Shown: positions 1 to 7,940, counted from the first letter of the stretch. The stretch: DNA of 38,859 bases from an uncultured Oscillospiraceae bacterium (GCA_944383165.1 CALWON010000016.1:1-38859); one strand, 5' to 3'. Program-made: numbers and translations. The notes: a model not told the origin generated them from the sequence alone.

Positions 1-2
1 GG

Positions 3-73
3 AGCGGGTGATGGGAATCGAACCCACGCGACCAGCTTGGAAGGCTGGGATTCTACCATTGAACTACACCCGC
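3..73 (-). tRNA. tRNA-Gly (anticodon TCC)
   Basis: The minus strand folds as a complete tRNA. The acceptor arm GCGGGTG pairs with CACCCGC, the T-loop is GTTCGATTC, and the anticodon loop CTTCCAA gives anticodon TCC, so it reads glycine GGA/GGG codons. The discriminator base is T, as expected for tRNA-Gly. Two C residues of the CCA end are encoded before the window edge, so the tail is probably genome-encoded, but its last base lies outside the window. Confidence 0.96.
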
Positions 74-104
74 ATGGCTTAGTCTCTCTCACGTCAGCTC
101 AGTT

Positions 105-133
105 ATAATAGCACATTCCAAATGGAATGTCAA
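105..133 (-). promoter_or_regulatory. tRNA-Gly promoter
   Basis: On the minus strand a -35 TTGACA (128-133) and a -10 TATTAT (105-110) are separated by 17 bases and lie about 30 bases before the mature tRNA 5' end. Confidence 0.8.
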
Positions 134-152
134 TACATTTTCTAAATTTTTT

Positions 153-184
153 CTCATCCCACAAGAAAATTCTTGTGGGATGAG
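153..184. terminator. perfect inverted repeat downstream of the CNNM gene
   Basis: A 15-bp perfect inverted repeat (CTCATCCCACAAGAA and its complement) with a tiny loop lies 16 bases after the stop of the minus-strand CNNM gene. It probably ends that transcript. On the minus strand it is followed by A residues rather than a T tract, so it is not a textbook intrinsic terminator. Confidence 0.5.
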
Positions 185-200
185 ATTTTGGAGTCATCGA

Positions 201-1538
201 TTACTCTTTTTCCTGTATCTCGCTTTGGGTCAATCTGCGTATCTGTACACGACGAATTCTATGTTCCTCCACCAATTCTACTTGCAGTTCCAGACCATGC
301 AATACCACCATTGGTTTTTCTCCATCCTCTGGTATGGTTCTCAGCCCACTGAGGACCATACCACCTACGGTATCGTAGTCCCCATTCTCTGGAATTTCTA
401 TGTGAACCAACTCTGACAATTCTGCTACGCTTAGTCCCCCACTGACACGCCATAGATTCTCCCCAAGCTGTTCATATTCTGGTGGCTCAACGCTGTCAAA
501 CTCATCATAAATATTGCCCACCAGTTCCTCCAGTAAATCCTCCATTGTGACAACGCCAGCCATCTCTCCATACTCATCCATAACAACAGACAGATGAATC
601 TTCTTGCGCTGCATATCTTTCCACAAGTCATCTGCTGGCAGACTTTCTGGTACCAGATAGGCTGGTCTCATCAAATCTTTTATGGATTTCTCTGCTCCTG
701 TGGCGCAGTTCATCAAAAAATCTCTGGCATTTAAAACTCCTAAAATATGATTTTCATCTTCCCCATATACAGGATAACGGGAACAACCACTGGTACGAAT
801 GGTTTCCAGTACAGTCTGTCGATCTGCATCCACAGAAAGGGCAACCACATCTGCTGCTCTTGTCATAACATCACTGACCCGTTGGTCAGAGAATGCAAAA
901 ACATTGTACAGCAATTCTTTTTCATCTTCATCAATGGCACCATTTTCATTTCCCAAATCAATCATCATACGGATTTCGTCCTCTGTCACTTTCTCCTCAT
1001 CTACATCTGTTTTCATTCCTAGCATACGGAGTACACCGTTGGTAGACAGGGATAACAGAGACACCACTGGACGAACCAGCACAGAGAGAACCGAGACCAC
1101 CTGACAGGAAAACCGAGCCATTTCCATAGGCTTCTGCATGGCAATCCGCTTTGGGACCAACTCGCCAAAAATCAACGTGAAGTAAGACAATATGATGGTA
1201 ATGAGAATCACGGATAGGGTATCTACAACTGCCACAGGAATGGCTGTAACCTGTAAATCCACACAAATAAAGGTAACCAGATACTCAGAAAATCCATCTG
1301 CGGCAAATGCAGAACCTAAGAATCCTGCCAATGTAATGCCTATCTGAATGGTTGACAGAAAACCGGCTGGCTCCTCAATCATGTGCAGGAGTTTTGTGGC
1401 AAGTTTGTCTCCACTTTCTTCCAGTTTTCTCAATTTGTTGGCATTCAACCCCAATACAGCGATTTCTGTTGCTGCAAAAAAGGCGTTAATTAAAATTAAA
1501 ATCACCTGTACAAAGAGTTGAAGCATAATGGTTGACAC
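201..1538 (-). CDS. CNNM/CorC (HlyC) family membrane protein with DUF21 and CBS domains
   Basis: This 445-residue protein has the full layout of the CNNM/CorC family of putative divalent-cation (Mg2+, Co2+) transport or regulation proteins, once called hemolysin-like. A DUF21 membrane domain fills about residues 1-190. A CBS pair follows at about 215-335 (motifs SGCSRYPVYG and VVMDEYGEMAGVVTMEDLL). A CorC_HlyC domain lies near 350-430 (YDTVGGMVL). The start is GTG at 1538, chosen because AGGAGG lies 8 bases upstream (1547-1552). The upstream region holds a promoter, a folded RNA leader and a terminator, so the gene is probably controlled by attenuation. A second CorC-like protein without DUF21 lies at 8772-9674. 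Ion specificity cannot be read from the sequence. Confidence 0.93.
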   Translation of the reverse strand: MSTIMLQLFVQVILILINAFFAATEIAVLGLNANKLRKLEESGDKLATKLLHMIEEPAGFLSTIQIGITLAGFLGSAFAADGFSEYLVTFICVDLQVTAIPVAVVDTLSVILITIILSYFTLIFGELVPKRIAMQKPMEMARFSCQVVSVLSVLVRPVVSLLSLSTNGVLRMLGMKTDVDEEKVTEDEIRMMIDLGNENGAIDEDEKELLYNVFAFSDQRVSDVMTRAADVVALSVDADRQTVLETIRTSGCSRYPVYGEDENHILGVLNARDFLMNCATGAEKSIKDLMRPAYLVPESLPADDLWKDMQRKKIHLSVVMDEYGEMAGVVTMEDLLEELVGNIYDEFDSVEPPEYEQLGENLWRVSGGLSVAELSELVHIEIPENGDYDTVGGMVLSGLRTIPEDGEKPMVVLHGLELQVELVEEHRIRRVQIRRLTQSEIQEKE

Positions 1539-1571
1539 AATGATTTCCTCCTAATTTTCTGAAAAAGGTGC

Positions 1572-1626
1572 AAAAAAGCATGGTCTATCTCTGTTTTCTG
1601 AAAAACAAACATAGACTATGCTTTTT
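1572..1626 (-). terminator. intrinsic terminator in the leader of the CNNM gene
   Basis: A 16-bp arm at 1573-1588 pairs with 1611-1626 with one G-T wobble. On the minus strand the stem is followed directly by six T residues. It lies after pyrB but only 20 bases before the ribosome site of the CNNM gene, so it can end pyrB transcripts and also attenuate CNNM transcripts. Confidence 0.85.
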
Positions 1627-1629
1627 CTA

Positions 1630-1731
1630 TCTCACTATTTTGTTATGCTCCGCAGTGTTGTCGTCGCTGTCGGATTCCATACAAAAGCTTTCCCCTTTTT
1701 CTCATCACATTGGGATGTAATCTATCCCTGC
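1630..1731 (-). ncRNA. candidate structured 5' leader (cis-regulatory RNA)
   Basis: On the minus strand, between a sigma-A promoter and an intrinsic terminator, the RNA can form a small hairpin at 1712-1728 (GGGAT/ATCCC) and a long interrupted helix at 1638-1686. In that helix TTTTGT pairs with ACAAAA, ATG with CAT, TCCG with CGGA and CAG with CTG, around an 11-nt loop. I do not recognise it as the M-box, NiCo, yybP-ykoY or any other class I know. A riboswitch role is inferred from position only. Confidence 0.5.
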
Positions 1732-1737
1732 TGCTAG

Positions 1738-1766
1738 AGCATACTGGGTAAACTTCATTTTGTCAA
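1738..1766 (-). promoter_or_regulatory. promoter of the CNNM leader
   Basis: On the minus strand TTGACA (1761-1766) and TATGCT (1738-1743) are separated by 17 bases. The predicted RNA starts near 1731, about 190 bases before the GTG start of the CNNM gene. Confidence 0.75.
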
Positions 1767-1815
1767 GTGGAATCTGGTGATTTTAACAGGATATTGATAA
1801 AATCAGGGGCTATCT

Positions 1816-2877
1816 TTACTTCAATACACTATCACAGAATCCACAGCAGTCAATTCCACCAATTTTCTTAATCAGAGGGGGGAGGTAGTGCTCTGTCTGT
1901 GTGATACAGCGGGGATTTGTGCAAATGGGCTTTGTGCAAATTTCCACAGGGGGAAGGTGGTCATCTCTTTTTTGTAAAGAGAGGTGCTCCAAAAGAGCCA
2001 TACGCGCAAACATTCCAAACCGTGCCTGTTGGAAGTAAACTGCTCTGTGGTCGTCATCTACATCCACTGTAATTTCATCCACACGGGGCAGTGGGTGCAT
2101 TACCAGCATATCCTGTTTTGCCCGCTCCAACTTTCTGCGGGTAAGAATATAGATTCCCTTATTGCGTTCATACTCCAATGGGTCCACAAACCGTTCCTTT
2201 TGGATGCGTGTCATATAGAGTACATCTAACTGAGGAATCACTGCCTCCAACCCTGTCACCTCTGTAAACCACATATGATTGGTTTTCATAAAGGTACGGA
2301 TATACTCTGGTACAGCCAGTTCTCTGGGGGAGATGAGGAAAAACTTAATATCCTTAAATTTTGCCATGGCCTTAATGAGGGAGTGCACAGTGCGACCATT
2401 TTTCAAGTCACCACATAAGCCGATACAAAGCCCATCTACTCCGCCACGCAGACGGGTTATGGTTGTGAGGTCTGCCAGTGTCTGTGTGGGGTGCAGATGC
2501 CCGCCATCCCCTGCGTTGACTACAGGAACACTGGAATAGAGGGCGGCTGCCTTGGCAGACCCTTCCCATGGGGTACGCATAACCACAACATCGGCATAGT
2601 TAGATACCATTTTTATGGTATCTTTCATGGTCTCCCCTTTTGCCACAGAGGAAGAATTCGGGTCAGCAAATCCAAATACAGAACCGCCCAGCCGCATCAT
2701 AGCGGTCTGGAAAGAAAAATTGGTACGGGTGGAGGGCTCATAAAACAGGTTGCAGGACACTCTGCCTCGACACACATCAATAAATTGCTCTGGTGCATCT
2801 ATGATTTCACTGATTCTGGTATACAGTGTTTCCCATTCTTCTCGTGTCAAATCGGTAAAGTCTATCATATGTCGCAT
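1816..2877 (-). CDS. pyrB: aspartate carbamoyltransferase catalytic chain with PyrI-like zinc tail
   Basis: This enzyme condenses carbamoyl phosphate with aspartate, the committed step of pyrimidine synthesis. The catalytic domain shows the carbamoyl-phosphate loop FYEPSTRTNFSFQTA, HPTQTLADL and the aspartate-site motif MHPLPRVDEI. The protein is 353 residues, about 45 longer than a usual PyrB. The extra tail carries C319-x4-C324-I-T-x2-E and C345-x2-C348, the pattern of the zinc domain of the regulatory chain PyrI, but the nucleotide-binding allosteric domain is absent. The ATG at 2877 has GGAAGG six bases upstream; a second ATG is codon 4. No other pyr gene is in the window. It may hold its trimers together without CTP/ATP control; that is inference. 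Confidence 0.93.
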   Translation of the reverse strand: MRHMIDFTDLTREEWETLYTRISEIIDAPEQFIDVCRGRVSCNLFYEPSTRTNFSFQTAMMRLGGSVFGFADPNSSSVAKGETMKDTIKMVSNYADVVVMRTPWEGSAKAAALYSSVPVVNAGDGGHLHPTQTLADLTTITRLRGGVDGLCIGLCGDLKNGRTVHSLIKAMAKFKDIKFFLISPRELAVPEYIRTFMKTNHMWFTEVTGLEAVIPQLDVLYMTRIQKERFVDPLEYERNKGIYILTRRKLERAKQDMLVMHPLPRVDEITVDVDDDHRAVYFQQARFGMFARMALLEHLSLQKRDDHLPPVEICTKPICTNPRCITQTEHYLPPLIKKIGGIDCCGFCDSVLK

Positions 2878-2916
2878 GGCGGCCCTTCCTTTCCACAGTT
2901 CATTCCAATTCGTGTT

Positions 2917-2945
2917 ATTGTATCATAAAGACCAAATTTCTTCAA
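2917..2945 (-). promoter_or_regulatory. pyrB promoter
   Basis: On the minus strand -35 TTGAAG (2940-2945), a 17-base spacer and -10 TACAAT (2917-2922) with an extended TGA precede pyrB by about 40 bases. No PyrR-type attenuator hairpin is visible in the short leader. Confidence 0.7.
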
Positions 2946-2970
2946 CTATGATGGAACATTTTCTGGACAG

Positions 2971-3006
2971 AAAAGGAGAGAGGACGGCTTTCACAGTCAT
3001 CTCTCC
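2971..3006 (-). terminator. terminator of the 82-residue small membrane protein gene
   Basis: On the minus strand GGAGAGATGAC pairs with the GTCCTCTCTCC side (2975-3006) and is followed by TTTT. It closely resembles the terminator of the neighbouring paralogue at 3326-3362. Confidence 0.8.
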
Positions 3007-3012
3007 CTCTTT

Positions 3013-3261
3013 CTACTCCTCATAGTCCACATACTCAGCAGAAATTGTCTCTTTCTGCACCTTATTTCTACCAAAATTTCTTAACTTAGGTAACTGATCC
3101 CAATAAGCAATCACAGCACATACCACAGCAGCAACCGCCAGAGATAGAGCAACTACTTTCAGAACCAAACGGGCTACTCTCACCATAACATCACCCATCC
3201 GGCTGCATAGCAGTTCCCATTCCTCTGGTGTCAAATCAGTCAGTTCTCTCAAATATCCCAT
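3013..3261 (-). CDS. small single-span membrane protein with a PyrB-like N-terminus
   Basis: I do not recognise a named family. The 82-residue protein has three parts: a soluble N-terminus (residues 1-28), a hydrophobic segment near 30-55 ending in AVIAYWDQL, and a basic then acidic tail ending DYEE. The N-terminal stretch TDLTPEEWELL matches the first residues of PyrB next door (TDLTREEWETL), and at DNA level 22 of 24 bases agree (3214-3237 against 2830-2853). The membrane part and tail match the 56-residue protein at 3369-3539. The ATG at 3261 was chosen over 3282 because GGGGAGG lies just upstream of it. It has its own terminator. Function unknown. Confidence 0.72.
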   Translation of the reverse strand: MGYLRELTDLTPEEWELLCSRMGDVMVRVARLVLKVVALSLAVAAVVCAVIAYWDQLPKLRNFGRNKVQKETISAEYVDYEE

Positions 3262-3325
3262 GACAGCCTCCCCTTTGTACATTTGATTCTAACTTTGTTT
3301 TAATGTCACAACACAGTTTGAGCAC

Positions 3326-3362
3326 AAAAAGGAGAGATAACCCCCTTATCGGTCATCTCTCC
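3326..3362 (-). terminator. terminator of the 56-residue small membrane protein gene
   Basis: On the minus strand GGAGAGAT (3355-3362) pairs with ATCTCTCC (3331-3338) and is followed by five T residues, just after the stop codon at 3369. Confidence 0.82.
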
Positions 3363-3368
3363 CGCTTT

Positions 3369-3539
3369 TTATTCCTCATAGTCCTCATACTCGGCAGAAT
3401 ATGCCTTCTTCTGCACTCTGCTTTTGGCACAGTCTCCCAACTCAGAGAGCTTGTCCCAATAGGCAATCACAGCACACACCGCAGCAGCGGCAGTCAGGGA
3501 CAGAGCAATGATTTTTAATACCAGACGAGCTACCTTCAT
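3369..3539 (-). CDS. small single-span membrane protein, paralogue of the downstream gene
   Basis: The 56-residue protein starts with MKVARLVLKIIALSL, has one hydrophobic helix (about residues 4-28), a tryptophan-containing boundary (VIAYWDKL) and a charged tail ending EYEDYEE. Over this length it is clearly homologous to the protein at 3013-3261 but lacks that protein's PyrB-like N-terminal extension. The ATG at 3539 was preferred over 3560 because GGGAGG lies about 8 bases before it. It has its own promoter and terminator, so the pair looks like a tandem duplication of a whole transcription unit. Function unknown. Confidence 0.72.
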   Translation of the reverse strand: MKVARLVLKIIALSLTAAAAVCAVIAYWDKLSELGDCAKSRVQKKAYSAEYEDYEE

Positions 3540-3574
3540 ATTAAGATACCTCCCTCTCATATATTCTTGGAATT

Positions 3575-3603
3575 AGTGTACACGATTTTATCCAAAAATA
3601 CAA
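3575..3603 (-). promoter_or_regulatory. promoter of the 56-residue protein gene
   Basis: On the minus strand TTGTAT (3598-3603), 17 bases, TACACT (3575-3580), about 35 bases before the start codon. Confidence 0.6.
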
Positions 3604-3642
3604 TCACTTTTTCATCTTTTTACAAATTGTACATGATTTTCA

Positions 3643-4740
3643 TCAGACATTGAAGCGGAACAGAATAATATCTCCGTCCTTCACCACATACTCTTTTCCC
3701 TCGGAACGAATCAGCCCCTTTTCACGGGCTGCTCCCATGGTACCACAGTTCATCAAGTCCTCATAGGACACCACTTCTGCCCGAATGAATCCACGTTCAA
3801 AATCAGAGTGGATTTTACCGGCTGCCTGGGGTGCTTTGGTTCCTTTTGTGATGGTCCACGCCCTACATTCATCTTCGCCACTGGTCAAATAAGAAATCAA
3901 TCCCAACAGTGTGTAGCTGGCTTTCACAAGGCGGTCAAGACCAGATTCCTGAATGCCCAAATCATCCAAAAACATCTTCTTTTCTTCCGCGTCCAGTTCT
4001 GCAATCTCTGCCTCTAGCTTTGCACAAACTGGAATGACCTGTGCTCCTTCTGAGGCTGCCCGCTCCTCTACCAGCTTATAATAGCTGACACTTTCACAGT
4101 CTGCAAATCCATCTTCATCCAGGTTCGCTGCGTAAATCACAGGCTTGAGAGACAGCAACTCAGAGGTTGCAATCAGGGCTGCATCGTCCTCTGATACCTC
4201 ACTCAAATAACTGCGGGCTGATTTTCCATCATTGAGCCACCCTTTCAACCCTGTGAATACTTCCACTTCATGCAAAAACTTTTTGTCTCCCTTGGCTGCC
4301 TTCTGTGCCTTATCAATCCGGCGGTCTACCATTTCAGCGTCAGCCAGAATCAGTTCCAGGTCAATGGTATCAATATCACGGATGGGGTCAGTGGAGCCTT
4401 CCACATGGATGACATTTTCATCATCAAAGCAGCGCACCACATGAACAATGGCATCTGTTTGACGAATGTTTGCCAAAAACTTATTGCCCAGCCCTTCTCC
4501 CTTGGATGCACCTTTCACCAGTCCTGCAATATCCACAAATTCAATCACAGCAGGTGTGACCTTTTTGGGGTGGTACATCTCAGCCAGCTTGTCCAGACGT
4601 TCATCTGGCACTGCCACCATTCCTACATTTGGGTCAATGGTACAAAAGGGATAGTTTGCACTCTCTGCACCTGCATTGGTGATTGCATTAAAAAGGGTAC
4701 TTTTTCCTACATTGGGAAGTCCCACAATACCTAATTTCAC
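3643..4740 (-). CDS. ychF: redox-regulated ATPase YchF (Obg-family)
   Basis: YchF/OLA1 is a ribosome-associated P-loop protein of the Obg family that hydrolyses ATP rather than GTP. The 365 residues begin with the Walker A motif GLPNVGKST, followed by [20 protein letters not shown] (G3 and switch region), and carry NLDE in place of the GTPase NKxD motif, as expected for the ATP-specific family. A TGS domain closes the protein ([17 protein letters not shown] near residues 300-320). The start is GTG at 4740 because AGAGGA lies just before it and the family begins at this residue. It is monocistronic with its own promoter. Length is normal for the family. Confidence 0.97.
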   Translation of the reverse strand: MKLGIVGLPNVGKSTLFNAITNAGAESANYPFCTIDPNVGMVAVPDERLDKLAEMYHPKKVTPAVIEFVDIAGLVKGASKGEGLGNKFLANIRQTDAIVHVVRCFDDENVIHVEGSTDPIRDIDTIDLELILADAEMVDRRIDKAQKAAKGDKKFLHEVEVFTGLKGWLNDGKSARSYLSEVSEDDAALIATSELLSLKPVIYAANLDEDGFADCESVSYYKLVEERAASEGAQVIPVCAKLEAEIAELDAEEKKMFLDDLGIQESGLDRLVKASYTLLGLISYLTSGEDECRAWTITKGTKAPQAAGKIHSDFERGFIRAEVVSYEDLMNCGTMGAAREKGLIRSEGKEYVVKDGDIILFRFNV

Positions 4741-4787
4741 GGCAGTTCCTCTTTTCATCTATCTAAAATTAAAATGATTGCCCTGCT

Positions 4788-4816
4788 ATTATATCCAATT
4801 TTTGATGGGCTTGCAA
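4788..4816 (-). promoter_or_regulatory. ychF promoter
   Basis: On the minus strand TTGCAA (4811-4816), 17 bases, perfect TATAAT (4788-4793). It lies back to back with the plus-strand promoter at 4858-4887. Confidence 0.75.
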
Positions 4817-4857
4817 GAGCAGACCATAGCTTCTTTCCCGTTTTCTAAAAAGTTCTT

Positions 4858-4887
4858 TTCACAATCTTAAAAAAACTATGCTATAAT
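4858..4887 (+). promoter_or_regulatory. promoter of the DUF1294 gene
   Basis: TTCACA (4858-4863), an 18-base spacer and perfect TATAAT (4882-4887), 38 bases before the ATG. Confidence 0.7.
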
Positions 4888-4925
4888 ACTTTCAAAAGCA
4901 TAATCGAAAGAAAAGGAGTTCCTCT

Positions 4926-5216
4926 ATGACTTGGTGGATGATCATTTTAGCCCTCTATCTGTTGATTGTCAATCTTGTGGGCTTTGCCCTGATGGGGATT
5001 GATAAGCAAAAAGCAAAGTGGGGGGTATGGCGTATCCCAGAAAAAAAGCTCTTTCTTCCTGCCCTTTTGGGCGGAACCATTGGCTCCATCTGTGGAATGC
5101 GATTTTTTCGCCATAAAACAAAGCACTGGTATTTCTGGTACGGGCTTCCTGCACTGTTGGTTGCTCAGTTGATTCTTGTGGCTGTGATTTGGTATTGCTA
5201 TCACAATATATTCTGA
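4926..5216 (+). CDS. DUF1294 family small membrane protein
   Basis: The 96-residue protein matches the DUF1294 family: an N-terminal transmembrane helix (about 4-24), the motif MGIDKQKAKWGVWRIPE, a glycine-rich second helix (LLGGTIGSICGM), RHKTKHWYF, and a third helix near 74-92. No biochemical role is established for the family, to my knowledge. The ATG follows AAAGGAG by 8 bases. The gene stands alone between its own promoter and a strong bidirectional terminator. Confidence 0.88.
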   Translation: MTWWMIILALYLLIVNLVGFALMGIDKQKAKWGVWRIPEKKLFLPALLGGTIGSICGMRFFRHKTKHWYFWYGLPALLVAQLILVAVIWYCYHNIF

Positions 5217-5221
5217 AACAC

Positions 5222-5258
5222 AATAGAACCAGTCTCCTTGTGGAGACTGGTTCTATTT
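5222..5258. terminator. bidirectional terminator between DUF1294 and DUF975 genes
   Basis: A 15-bp perfect stem (5223-5237 with 5242-5256, AATAGAACCAGTCTC side) with a 4-nt loop is followed by T residues on the plus strand, and it also serves the convergent minus-strand gene that ends at 5258. Confidence 0.85.
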
Positions 5259-6172
5259 TATACTTGCCCATCGGGTCTATAGTGGTAGTCTACCAGAGGC
5301 TGAACCTGTTCTTGTCTGTGGTGGTAAAAACCTGCTGTTGCCATTCTATGATATGGCTGAAGCCACAGGGAAATGGGGATACTGACCAAAGTAGACGCAA
5401 CAGAGCCAACTACATTGGAGTACATAATCTCCATCACTTGTTCTACATTTGCCACAACTTCTCCCTGTATCACGGTCATCAGTTCAGGCCAAACACACAG
5501 CCAAAGCACCACTGCACTAATGGCTCCATTCAAACAGTACCACCCGAAAAAAGAAAGATTCAGTTTAATATATTCCCACATCCAACCTTTCATCATGGTG
5601 ATACCTTGGGACAGTGCATAGTTGACTCCTCGTTCTGGGTGGTCGATCAACACATACATGGTCATATCATACCGCACCATCACACAATAAGTATACAAAA
5701 ATACAAAGATTAAAAACACAATATATACAAGTATTGCTGCCCATGTCGGCAATAAAAGAACGAGAATGGTTACTACAATTGTGGCTGGAATACACCCTGC
5801 AAGAATCCAAAGGAACGCCCTGAGAAATACCAGAAATTCTAACAGAATCACCTGAAACGCCATGGAAAAACCATCAATGAGGCATCCAAAATCCCCCTGT
5901 TCCCCTCGGTAGCTTTTCAGTGCCCACCATTCATACCCAAACCTCATTACCATCTGATACAAGATCAACAAAAGGGAAAGAAACAGGGGGAAAAATGGGA
6001 TCCCATAATCCAGTGTAATGGTACTTACACCGGTTACATCTGCCACCAGGGACGGTCCCATTGTCAACAACAAATATACCAGTGTAAACAACAAAAAGTG
6101 AGGGGTCGCTTTTTTCATCTGTTCCCTTGCTTTCCGTTTCAATTCCTTCCGATTGAGTTCCAGTTGATTCAT
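5258..6172 (-). CDS. DUF975 family multi-span membrane protein
   Basis: The 304-residue protein starts NQLELNRKELKRKAREQMK, the polar N-terminus typical of DUF975, and continues with about six hydrophobic segments (about 26-45, 60-85, 115-140, 150-180, 215-240 and 265-285). The middle carries a conserved polar stretch (VRYDMTMYVLIDHP). It is an integral membrane protein of unknown function. The ATG at 6172 was chosen over an upstream in-frame ATG at 6229 because ATGGAGT precedes it and the family begins here. It follows the MBL gene (stop at 6217) by 44 bases and is probably cotranscribed with it. Confidence 0.85.
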   Translation of the reverse strand: MNQLELNRKELKRKAREQMKKATPHFLLFTLVYLLLTMGPSLVADVTGVSTITLDYGIPFFPLFLSLLLILYQMVMRFGYEWWALKSYRGEQGDFGCLIDGFSMAFQVILLEFLVFLRAFLWILAGCIPATIVVTILVLLLPTWAAILVYIVFLIFVFLYTYCVMVRYDMTMYVLIDHPERGVNYALSQGITMMKGWMWEYIKLNLSFFGWYCLNGAISAVVLWLCVWPELMTVIQGEVVANVEQVMEIMYSNVVGSVASTLVSIPISLWLQPYHRMATAGFYHHRQEQVQPLVDYHYRPDGQV

Positions 6173-6216
6173 ACAAAATACTCCATTTCTAATTGCTGAA
6201 CCGCGTGGGGGTCCTT

Positions 6217-7815
6217 CTAGCGGTCCCACGCCTCCATCACCTTGCGAATCTGGTCTGCCAGGCGCGCTAAGTCCTTGTTTGGTCGGCTACGGCTGCGGTT
6301 AATCAGGTCCTCCAACTGCTTGGATACATCCACCAACCGCACAAAGGCAGGAGAACCAGCCGCTGCACCTCCTGTGGTGCGTTTGGGTGTCAGGAAAATG
6401 CCCTCTGCTAGCATCCGGTTGCCCAACAAATCATAGACCTCCTCATAGAGGGGGGCATGTGCCGGGAGACCTCGCTCCGTCAGTTCAATGGCAAACTGTT
6501 CACTGACTGCTCCCTCTCCGTGCACTACAAAGACTTGCTGTGGCTTTGGTGCAACCTGCCCAATCCACTCCAACAGGTGGTCGTGGTCGGCATGGGAAGA
6601 AAGCCCCTTAAAATTTACCACACGGGCATTGACATGAATTTCTTCCCCAAATAATTTGACTGACTTTGCGCCTTCCAGCAGCCTGCGTCCCAGTGTGCCC
6701 TCTGCCTGATAGCCCACAAACACAATGGAACACTCGGACCGCCACAGGTTATGTTTCAGATGGTGCCGTATCCGACCTGCATCGCACATACCAGAGGCAG
6801 AAATAATCACTTTTGAGCTCTGCTCTGCATTCAGTGCCTTGGATTCATCCACAGATTGCACCAGTGTCAGCCCTTGGAAACTGAAGAGGTCCTCCCCACT
6901 TTGGAGGACAGCAATTGCTTCTTCATCCAAATAGCCATGCAAATCCCCAGAATAGATTTTGGTTGCCTCTGCCGCCAGTGGGCTGTCAATATACACCTGA
7001 AAACCTGGATGCGTTTTCACCAGTCCCCGCTCCTTGATTTCCCGTATGAAATAGAGCAGTTCCTGGGTCCTGCCCACTGCAAAAGATGGGATAATCACAT
7101 TCCCCCCTTTTGCAAAGGTGCTGTCAATCAGTTCAGCCAAGGATTCTACATAGCTTTCTGGCACTTCATGGTTGCGGTTTCCATAGGTAGATTCCATCAC
7201 CACATAGTCTGCTTCACGGATAAATTCCGGATTGCGAATAATGGGCTGATCTACATTGCCAATATCGCCAGAAAAGACAATTTTCTTCGTGATACCCTGT
7301 TCTGTTGCCCAAATTTCCACTAGGGAGGAACCAAGCAGATGCCCAGCATCCTGAAACCGGATCTGTACACCATTCCCCAAGTCTATCATTTTACCATACT
7401 CTGTGGTACAAATCAATGGAATGGTGGCTTCTGCATCAGCCACTGTGTAGAGAGGTTCTACCAATGGACGACCTGCACGTTTCCCTTTTTGGTTTTGCCA
7501 CTCTGCATCACTTTCCTGAATAAATGCAGAGTCTCGCAACATAATGGAAAGCAACTGACCTGTCAATCTGGTTGCCCAGATATCTCCATCAAATCCATTC
7601 TTCACCAACAGGGGGAGACGCCCAGAGTGGTCAATATGGGCATGGGTGACAATGACGGCATGGATATCCGCAGGGAAAAAATCCAAGGCATTGTCATTGT
7701 GTTCATCCCGCCCCTGTTGCAATCCGCAGTCAATGAGGTATTTAAGTCCATTGACCTCCAGGCAGTGGCAGCTTCCAGTTACTGCATGGGCTGCTCCGAA
7801 GAATGTAAGTTTCAT
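6217..7815 (-). CDS. MBL-fold beta-CASP RNA-processing-type metallohydrolase
   Basis: The 532-residue protein is a metallo-beta-lactamase-fold hydrolase of the beta-CASP group related to CPSF/Ysh1 nucleases. It shows the zinc-site motif HAHIDHSG (58-65), SGDIGN, the MESTYGNRNHE segment that opens the beta-CASP insert, ISASGMCDAGRIRHHL, and the C-terminal RMMBL part with SSHADHDH and VHGE. A lysine/arginine-rich extension of about 40 residues follows. RNA cleavage is the expected activity from the family; the substrate is unknown. GGGAGG lies 8 bases before the ATG. It precedes the DUF975 gene in a likely two-gene unit. Confidence 0.92.
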   Translation of the reverse strand: MKLTFFGAAHAVTGSCHCLEVNGLKYLIDCGLQQGRDEHNDNALDFFPADIHAVIVTHAHIDHSGRLPLLVKNGFDGDIWATRLTGQLLSIMLRDSAFIQESDAEWQNQKGKRAGRPLVEPLYTVADAEATIPLICTTEYGKMIDLGNGVQIRFQDAGHLLGSSLVEIWATEQGITKKIVFSGDIGNVDQPIIRNPEFIREADYVVMESTYGNRNHEVPESYVESLAELIDSTFAKGGNVIIPSFAVGRTQELLYFIREIKERGLVKTHPGFQVYIDSPLAAEATKIYSGDLHGYLDEEAIAVLQSGEDLFSFQGLTLVQSVDESKALNAEQSSKVIISASGMCDAGRIRHHLKHNLWRSECSIVFVGYQAEGTLGRRLLEGAKSVKLFGEEIHVNARVVNFKGLSSHADHDHLLEWIGQVAPKPQQVFVVHGEGAVSEQFAIELTERGLPAHAPLYEEVYDLLGNRMLAEGIFLTPKRTTGGAAAGSPAFVRLVDVSKQLEDLINRSRSRPNKDLARLADQIRKVMEAWDR

Positions 7816-7940
7816 ACCAATGCCTCCCTGTCTGTTTTGTGATATACCCCATCTTACGGGGGTTCCTTGCCCATATTGTACACCAACTCTCTGGTTTTTT
7901 CCACAGAAATCTGTGAATTTTATAAAATCATAAAAAGTCT

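Noticed and set aside
1630..1731. Short peptide ORF of about 21 codons in the CNNM leader
   Set aside because: It has no ribosome site, and the bases are better explained by RNA pairing.
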